Part shown: positions 12,478 to 17,445 of the stretch, piece by piece
Numbering within the stretch: position 1 is the first letter of the stretch
Layout of the letters: each line of letters opens with the position of its first letter
DNA from: Desulfobulbaceae bacterium UBA2262
GTDB taxonomy: Bacteria; Desulfobacterota; Desulfobulbia; Desulfobulbales; Desulfurivibrionaceae
Reading direction: 5' to 3'
NCBI GenBank assembly: GCA_002347185.1
Contig: DDXK01000119.1
Coordinates: forward strand, 1 to 17,445
DNA: 17,445 nt
Program-made: the position numbers and the translations under genes
The notes under the pieces: generated by a model
The model's input: only the letters and a program-made list of their open reading frames with translations
What the model was told of the DNA's origin: nothing
The model's database searches: none

Positions 12478-13152
12478 ATGTCTGACCAGGAAACCTATCT
12501 TCAGCAGGAAATACTGAACAAGCCGCTGCAGAAACACGGTCTGCTCGAGGAACTGAATCTGCCGCCCAAGGCGATCAGGTTCATCCGGGAAAACCGGCGC
12601 AACCTGACCATCGGCCTCTGCTGCCTGGTCGCCGTCATTCTCGGCTGGTCATCCTACACCCAGTACACAGCCAGGGTTAATGACCGGGCCGCGGCCCTCC
12701 TTGCCGAGGCCATGGCCCAGGAGCAGCCGGAGAGGCGCCAGGAGTTTCTGGAGAAGCTGCTTGCCGACTACGGCCGCACCGGGTCGGCGGCGTGGGCCAC
12801 CAGCGAACTCGGCCATCTTGCCTTTGATGCCGGGAAGTACGAGGAGGCGATCCGGCATTATCAGACGGTCCTGGGCGATATCTCCGCCAGCGGGGCGCTC
12901 TTTCCCCTGGTGCAGATGAACCTGGCCCTGGCCTATGAAAACAGGCAGATGCCAACAGAGGCCCTTGCCGCCTTCCAGAAGCTGGCCGGGAAAAAGGGTT
13001 TTGCCGCCGAGGCCTTTCTGGCCATGGCGCGGATCCATCTTGCCCAGGGCGCGGTGGAGCAGGCCCGGGAGCTGTACCAGAAGGTGCTTGCCCTGGAAGA
13101 GGCGTCGGACGCCAGCAAGGAGCTGGCGAAGGCCGGGCTCGCCCGCATCTGA
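12478..13152 (+). CDS. YfgM-like TPR membrane protein, 224 aa
   Basis: The start MSDQETYLQQ (ATG 12478) with AGGG nearby is preferred over an open frame from 12376, which would run across two terminator-like hairpins. The N-terminal 50 residues are cytoplasmic, one membrane helix spans about 43-57 (NLTIGLCCLVAVILGW), and the periplasmic part has helical repeats, including TPR-like units near 110-145 (LGHLAFDAGKYEEAIRHYQT) and 180-210 (AMARIHLAQGAVEQARELYQ). This is the layout of YfgM/TPR_21 proteins, which associate with the SecYEG translocon and periplasmic chaperones. It leads the panC-panD-mqnB-mqnD run with a 45-base gap. A specific role is inferred only from the family. Confidence 0.78.
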   Translation: MSDQETYLQQEILNKPLQKHGLLEELNLPPKAIRFIRENRRNLTIGLCCLVAVILGWSSYTQYTARVNDRAAALLAEAMAQEQPERRQEFLEKLLADYGRTGSAAWATSELGHLAFDAGKYEEAIRHYQTVLGDISASGALFPLVQMNLALAYENRQMPTEALAAFQKLAGKKGFAAEAFLAMARIHLAQGAVEQARELYQKVLALEEASDASKELAKAGLARI

Positions 13153-13197
13153 GCCCTGGCTGGGCGTCTGCCTGCGCGGGCAGGCAAGGACGAGAGC

Positions 13198-14061
13198 ATG
13201 AAGATCATCAGAGAACCGGCGCAGATGACCGCCTGGGCGAACCAGGCCTCGGCGGCGCGGGCAGGCGTCGCCCTGGTGCCGACCATGGGCTTTTTTCACG
13301 AGGGGCATCTGGCCCTGATGCGCCGGGCGAAAGCCCTGGCCGACCAGGTGGTGGTAAGCCTTTTTGTCAATCCCATCCAGTTCGGACCGCATGAAGACCT
13401 CGGCCGCTATCCCAGGGATTTTGCCAGGGATTGCGCCCTGGCCGAGGCGCAGGGGGTTTCGGTCCTGTTCGCCCCGGAGGCCGCGGCCATGTATCCGGAG
13501 GCGGCAAAAACCAGGATCATGGTCGCCGGCCTCAGCGAAGGGCTGTGCGGCGCGAGCCGGCCCGGCCATTTTCAGGGGGTGGCCACGGTGGTTGCCAAGC
13601 TCTTCAATCTGGTCAAGCCCCGGGTGGCGGTCTTCGGCGCAAAGGATTTCCAACAGCTCGCCATTATCCGGCGGATGGTGGCGGATCTCAACTGGGACAT
13701 CCGCATCGTGGCCCACCCCATTGTCCGCGAGGCCGACGGCCTGGCCATGAGCTCGCGGAATACCTATCTCTCCGCCGGGGAACGGCAAAAAGCCCTTGCC
13801 CTCTCCCAGGCCATTGCCCATGCGCGCAAGCGGGTCCGGGAAGGGCTGACCGCCGCGGATTCGCTCCGCGACGAGCTGCGGGAAATTATTTTGCGGCGGG
13901 AAGGGGTGGAAATCGAGTATATCTCCTTTGTTTCTGAGCAGGATCTTTCCCCACTGGGGCGGCTTGCGCCGGGAGTGGTGCTGGCCATGGCCGTCAAGGT
14001 CGGGGGAACGAGATTGATCGACAACGATTCCCTGTTTGCAGAGCCTGCCGCTCTCGGCTGA
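13198..14061 (+). CDS. panC: Pantothenate synthetase
   Basis: 287 aa, usual length. The family signatures are PTMGFFHEGHLAL (28-40), VVVSLFVNPIQF (51-62), GASRPGHFQGVATVVAKLFN (118-137), FGAKDFQQ (146-153) and the MSSRN KMSKS-like loop (184-188). It joins pantoate and beta-alanine with ATP through a pantoyl-adenylate, in the cytoplasm. The ATG follows AAGGACGAG. panD, which makes the beta-alanine, starts 46 bases downstream, so the last steps of pantothenate synthesis are paired. panB is not in the window. Confidence 0.97.
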   Translation: MKIIREPAQMTAWANQASAARAGVALVPTMGFFHEGHLALMRRAKALADQVVVSLFVNPIQFGPHEDLGRYPRDFARDCALAEAQGVSVLFAPEAAAMYPEAAKTRIMVAGLSEGLCGASRPGHFQGVATVVAKLFNLVKPRVAVFGAKDFQQLAIIRRMVADLNWDIRIVAHPIVREADGLAMSSRNTYLSAGERQKALALSQAIAHARKRVREGLTAADSLRDELREIILRREGVEIEYISFVSEQDLSPLGRLAPGVVLAMAVKVGGTRLIDNDSLFAEPAALG

Positions 14062-14107
14062 AGAGGGCGCGGGCCTGTTTTTTTACCACAACCGGAAGAG
14101 AGCCAGC

Positions 14108-14488
14108 ATGTTGCGCTATATGTTGAAATCGAAGCTGCATCGGGCCACGGTGACCGATGCGAACCTCAACTACGAGGGCAGTCTCACCGTCGACAAAAAC
14201 CTGCTCAGGGAGGTGGATCTCCTCCCGGGCGAGAAGGTGAAGATCTACAATATCAACAATGGCGAGCGCTTTGACACCTATGTCATTGAAGGGCCGGCCG
14301 GCTCCGGGGTCATCGCCTTGAACGGCGCGGCAGCGCGCAAGGGGCTGACCGGCGATCTCGTCATCATTGTCAGCTACGCCCTCTATACTCCCGAAGAGCT
14401 GCTTGCCTACCAGCCCAGGATCGCCGTCCTCGATCAGGACAATCGCATCAAGAGGGTGGTACACACCGAGCGGCTGCCTGGCGAGTAA
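14108..14488 (+). CDS. panD: Aspartate 1-decarboxylase proenzyme
   Basis: 126 aa from ATG 14108 (MLRYMLKSKLHRATVT), the normal family start; the frame is open from 14036 but that part overlaps the panC end. The self-cleavage site G24-S25 (NYEGSLTVD) generates the pyruvoyl cofactor, and K9, Y58-region and the NGAAARKGLTGD loop (about 72-83) are present. The enzyme decarboxylates L-aspartate to beta-alanine for PanC. GGAAGAG lies upstream. Gap to mqnB is 31 bases. Confidence 0.97.
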   Translation: MLRYMLKSKLHRATVTDANLNYEGSLTVDKNLLREVDLLPGEKVKIYNINNGERFDTYVIEGPAGSGVIALNGAAARKGLTGDLVIIVSYALYTPEELLAYQPRIAVLDQDNRIKRVVHTERLPGE

Positions 14489-14519
14489 GGGCCTCCGCGC
14501 CTTCTTTCCCTGAATCCCG

Positions 14520-15185
14520 ATGATTTTACTGGTGGCAGCCACGGAAATGGAAGCCGCGCCCCTCCGGGCCCGGGGAGTGGGGGAGGGGAATGCCCTGCTC
14601 CTCTCCGGGGTCGGTCTGCTGGAGACGGCGGTCCGCCTGGGCCGGCGCCTCTGCGAGGAAGGGGAGTCCATCTCCCTGGTCCTCAATTTCGGGGTGGCCG
14701 GCGCCTATCCCGGCTCGGGCGCCGGGCTGCTCGACCTCTGTCTGGCCGCAGAGGAGGTGCTGGGGGATTTCGGCATCTGTCAAGGCGAGACGACCCTGCC
14801 TTTTCCTCCCCACCTCGGGGGGCAGACCATTTTTCCCCTTTCTCCCGCCCCCATTGCCCTGGCCGTGGAGAGCCTGAGCCGGCATGGCCTCGCGGTCAGG
14901 AAAGGAACCTTTCTCACCGTGCAGGGGGCGAGCGCCACCACCAGCCGTGGCGTCTCTCTGCGCAAGACCCATCAGGCGCTGTGCGAAAACATGGAAGGCG
15001 CGGCGGTTGCCAGGCTCTGCGCCGAATTCTCCCTGCCCTGCCTGGAGCTGCGCGCGGTCAGCAACCTGGTCGAGGAGCGCAATCCTGCCGCCTGGCGGCT
15101 GGAGGAGGCGAGCGAGAGGTGCGCCGCCGCAGTCGCCGTTCTCATCGCCGAATTTTCCGGACAGGGAGCCTGGGTACGCCCATGA
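14520..15185 (+). CDS. mqnB: Futalosine hydrolase
   Basis: 221 aa of the nucleoside phosphorylase/MTAN fold. It starts MILLVAATEMEAAPL, followed by LNFGVAGAYPGS (55-66), the substrate-site ENMEGAAVARLC (156-167, with E159) and RAVSNLVEERN (178-188). The Asn where MTAN has the catalytic Asp is the pattern of MqnB. It splits futalosine to hypoxanthine and dehypoxanthine futalosine in the alternative menaquinone pathway. No clear ribosome site precedes the ATG. It overlaps mqnD by four bases (ATGA), so the two pathway steps are coupled. Confidence 0.92.
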   Translation: MILLVAATEMEAAPLRARGVGEGNALLLSGVGLLETAVRLGRRLCEEGESISLVLNFGVAGAYPGSGAGLLDLCLAAEEVLGDFGICQGETTLPFPPHLGGQTIFPLSPAPIALAVESLSRHGLAVRKGTFLTVQGASATTSRGVSLRKTHQALCENMEGAAVARLCAEFSLPCLELRAVSNLVEERNPAAWRLEEASERCAAAVAVLIAEFSGQGAWVRP

Positions 15186-16042
15186 TCTCCCCCTCCGCCC
15201 CACTCACCATCGGCTTTTCTCCCTGCCCCAACGACACCTTCATCTTCCATGCCCTGATGCATGGCGAAGCCGGCCCGGCCTGTCCCTCCTTTGCCCCCCC
15301 GTTGCTTGCCGATGTGGAAACCCTCAACGAATGGGCGCTGGAAGGCCGTCTGGACGTGAGCAAGCTTTCCTTTCACGCCCTGGGCCATGTTCTGGACCGC
15401 TATCAGCTGCTCGGGGCCGGCAGCGCCCTGGGCCGGGGCTGCGGTCCGCTGCTGGTCGCCGGCCGGCGGCTGGGAGAGGGGGAGCTGGCCGGCCTGACCG
15501 TCGCCATCCCGGGCCGCTATACCACGGCGGCTCTGCTCCTGCAGATGTATGCCGGCACGGCCCTCAGGACCAGGGTGCTGCGCTTCGACCGGATCATGCC
15601 GGCCATAGCCGCCGGCGAGGTGGCGGCCGGGGTGATCATCCACGAGAGCCGTTTCACCTACGCGCAGCACGGCCTTGTGCTGCTGCGGGATCTCGGCGCC
15701 TGGTGGGAGGAAGCGACCGGCTTTCCCATCCCCCTGGGCGGCATCGTGGCAAGGCGTTCCCTGGGCGGGGAAAGGATCGCGGCCATCGACGCCTGCATCC
15801 GGGCCAGCGTCGAGGCGGCCTTTGCCAGGCCGGAGCGGAGCATGCCCTATATCCGCCAGCACGCCCAGGAGCTGGACGAAGAGGTGATCCGCGCGCACAT
15901 CGGACTCTATGTGAACCCATACTCCGCCTCTCTTGGCGAGGAAGGGCTGGCCGCGGTGCGCGAGTTCCTGGCCAGGGGGCGGCGGGCCGGGCTGCTGCCG
16001 GATGGGTTTGCCGATCTCCCCCTGGCCGGCGGCGATTTTTAG
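15182..16042 (+). CDS. mqnD: 1,4-dihydroxy-6-naphthoate synthase
   Basis: 286 aa, typical length. The substrate-binding signatures are GFSPCPNDTFIFHALMHG (11-28), DVSKLSFHALGHV (58-70), the IPGRYTTAALLL loop (109-120) and GVIIHESRFTY (150-160) with the probable catalytic H154. It converts cyclic dehypoxanthinyl futalosine to the naphthoate precursor of menaquinone. The ATG at 15182 lies within the mqnB stop (ATGA). The frame is open back to 14981, but that part is mqnB in another frame. mqnA, mqnC and mqnE are not here. Confidence 0.94.
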   Translation: MISPSAPLTIGFSPCPNDTFIFHALMHGEAGPACPSFAPPLLADVETLNEWALEGRLDVSKLSFHALGHVLDRYQLLGAGSALGRGCGPLLVAGRRLGEGELAGLTVAIPGRYTTAALLLQMYAGTALRTRVLRFDRIMPAIAAGEVAAGVIIHESRFTYAQHGLVLLRDLGAWWEEATGFPIPLGGIVARRSLGGERIAAIDACIRASVEAAFARPERSMPYIRQHAQELDEEVIRAHIGLYVNPYSASLGEEGLAAVREFLARGRRAGLLPDGFADLPLAGGDF

Positions 16043-16240
16043 CCCTTCATTTCCGCCTTTCCCGCCCGTTCCGGCGAGAAAGCTACTTGACAAGTTATGT
16101 ATTCATAATATATTCCAGAATTCCCCTGCTTTTTTGCGGCTGGTCCCTGCCGGGCCGGGTCGCTTCGTGTTGGTGCAAATACTTTTAGTGTTTTAGGTTT
16201 TCGATAGATTCGAGTTGAATTCAACGGTAAGGAATACGGC
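16043..16240 (+). promoter_or_regulatory. mqnD-ilvB intergenic region and ilvB leader
   Basis: 198 bases, more AT-rich than the flanks. It contains the ilvB promoter and a leader of about 120 bases. I find no leader peptide rich in Ile, Leu or Val codons and no clear terminator/antiterminator pair. Confidence 0.5.
16087..16114 (+). promoter_or_regulatory. Sigma-70 promoter for ilvB
   Basis: TTGACA (16087-16092), 16-base spacer, TATATT (16109-16114): six of six and five of six matches. The predicted start is near 16121. Confidence 0.7.
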
Positions 16241-17445
16241 ATGAAACTCACAGGTGCGCAGGCGTTCATAAAATGCCTGGAAGAACATGGTGTTGAGGTT
16301 ATCTTCGGGTATCCGGGCGGGGCAATCATCGATATCTACGATGAGCTGATGCAAAACGACAAGGTGAAGCACGTCCTCACCCGCCACGAGCAGGCGGCGG
16401 TGCATGCGGCCGACGCCTATGGCCGGGTCAGGGGCGAAGTCGGCGTGGCCCTGGTGACCTCCGGTCCGGGCGCCACCAACGCCGTCACCGGCATCGCCTC
16501 CGCCTACATGGATTCCATCCCCATGGTCGTCTTCACCGGTCAGGTTCCCACCAAGCTGATCGGCAACGATGCCTTTCAGGAGGTCGACATTGTCGGCATC
16601 TCCCGGCCGGTGACCAAGCACAACTACCTGGTCAAGGATGCCAACGAGCTGGTGGCGATCATCCGCGAGGCCTTCCATCTGGCCCGCACCGGCCGGCCCG
16701 GCCCGGTCCTGGTCGATCTGCCCAAGGACGTGCTCGCCACCCGCATCGACTATCCGGAACCCAAGCCGATCAAGATGCGTACTTACAAGCCCACCTACGA
16801 GCCGCATCCCGGCCAGATCGAGAAGGCGTGCCGGGCGATCCTCAAGGCGAAGAAGCCGGTGATCTACGCAGGTGGCGGGGTGATCGCCTCAAACGCCAAC
16901 GAGGATCTCACCGAACTGGCCAGAAAGCTCGATATCCCGGTGACCATGACCCTCATGGGCCTGGGCGGCTTCCCCGGCACCGACACCCTTTCCATGGGCA
17001 TGCTCGGCATGCACGGCACCTACTACGCCAACATGGCCGTCGCCAACTGCGACCTGCTGATCGCGGTGGGCGCCCGTTTCGACGACCGCGTTACCGGCCG
17101 GGTGGACGCCTTTGCCCCGCATGCGGAGATTATCCATATCGATATCGACCCTTCTTCCATCAGCAAGAACGTCCGGGTCGACATCCCCATAGTCGCCGAC
17201 TGCAAGCACGCCCTCATCGCCATGAACGCTTGGTTCAACCGCGCTCAGGATTTTGACGGCAAGGAGGCGGCGGCCCGCCATGCCCCCTGGCACGAGCAGA
17301 TCAGGGAATGGAAGGGCAGGCATCCGCTGGGGTATGTCGAGGAGACCGGGATTATCAAGCCGCAGTTCGTCATCCAGAAGCTGCATGAGCTGACCGGCGG
17401 CGACGCCATCATCACCACCGAGGTCGGCCAGAACCAGATGTGGGC
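16241..17445 (+). CDS. ilvB: Acetolactate synthase large subunit (partial, runs off right edge)
   Basis: 401 codons are visible of an expected 560 or so. The ThDP-binding N-terminal domain has GYPGGAIIDIYDEL (23-36), the cofactor-activating E50 in TRHEQAAVHAADAYGR, SGPGATN and the FQEVDIVGI block. The central domain contains VIYAGGGVI, LMGLGGFPG and VGARFDDRVTGR. The visible end, IITTEVGQNQMWA, is the start of the C-terminal ThDP domain. It condenses pyruvate (or pyruvate and 2-ketobutyrate) in branched-chain amino acid synthesis, and its product line also feeds pantoate. The ATG has AAGGA seven bases upstream. The regulatory subunit gene ilvN/ilvH would be expected to the right. Confidence 0.96.
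   Translation, partial: MKLTGAQAFIKCLEEHGVEVIFGYPGGAIIDIYDELMQNDKVKHVLTRHEQAAVHAADAYGRVRGEVGVALVTSGPGATNAVTGIASAYMDSIPMVVFTGQVPTKLIGNDAFQEVDIVGISRPVTKHNYLVKDANELVAIIREAFHLARTGRPGPVLVDLPKDVLATRIDYPEPKPIKMRTYKPTYEPHPGQIEKACRAILKAKKPVIYAGGGVIASNANEDLTELARKLDIPVTMTLMGLGGFPGTDTLSMGMLGMHGTYYANMAVANCDLLIAVGARFDDRVTGRVDAFAPHAEIIHIDIDPSSISKNVRVDIPIVADCKHALIAMNAWFNRAQDFDGKEAAARHAPWHEQIREWKGRHPLGYVEETGIIKPQFVIQKLHELTGGDAIITTEVGQNQMW

Noticed and set aside
12649..13821. 390-codon open frame on the minus strand
   Set aside because: Antisense to the TPR gene and panC; composition reflects codon bias of those genes.
14884..16188. 434-codon plus frame and a 373-codon minus frame (14972-16093) over mqnB/mqnD
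   Set aside because: Both are shadows; mqnB and mqnD carry clear family signatures in the chosen frames.
1..17445. CRISPR array
   Set aside because: No regularly spaced direct repeats were found anywhere in the window.

Overview
This window joins two kinds of DNA. Bases 1 to about 10,869 are the integration, lysogeny and early-replication end of a temperate phage or phage-like element. Bases from about 10,870 to the end are ordinary bacterial chromosome. The boundary is the 3' part of a tRNA-Pro(CGG) gene (about 10,821-10,869), left as an attachment-site remnant 36 bases after the integrase stop codon and followed by the original tRNA terminator. The host half is GC-rich and carries the futalosine menaquinone genes mqnB and mqnD beside panC, panD, xseA and ilvB. 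This fits an anaerobic Desulfobacterota (former Deltaproteobacteria), possibly Desulfobulbales. The assignment is an inference from gene content, not a database match.

Element layout. A divergent switch sits at 7,352-7,401. Rightward are an XRE repressor with an unusual Cys/His-rich middle, a BRCT-domain protein, a small lipoprotein and a tyrosine integrase. Leftward are a Cro-like protein, a CII-position protein and a tightly packed, partly overlapping set of small genes (66, 69, 47 and 84 aa, then a PnuC-like membrane protein). These are followed by an InsA-like zinc ribbon, an SF3 helicase, a separate TOPRIM primase and a 42-aa membrane peptide. At the left edge is a unit not visible from long ORFs: a strong minus-strand promoter, an approximately 80-nt structured RNA ending in an intrinsic terminator, a leader with two blocks complementary to that RNA, a 25-aa ORF overlapping the next start codon, and a P22 AR-N type antirepressor that runs off the window. 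This is the architecture of the phage P1/P7 C4-icd-ant antisense immunity system and is the main finding. A second promoter fires away from it into an unknown 111-aa gene.

Host layout. xseA lies on the minus strand facing the tRNA terminator. Divergent from it is a probable operon of a YfgM-like TPR membrane protein, panC, panD, mqnB and mqnD, with gaps of 45, 46 and 31 bases and then a 4-base overlap. ilvB follows with its own consensus-like promoter and a leader of about 120 nt, and is cut by the right edge. panC and panD supply pantothenate, mqnB and mqnD supply menaquinone, and ilvB starts branched-chain amino acid (and ketopantoate precursor) synthesis.
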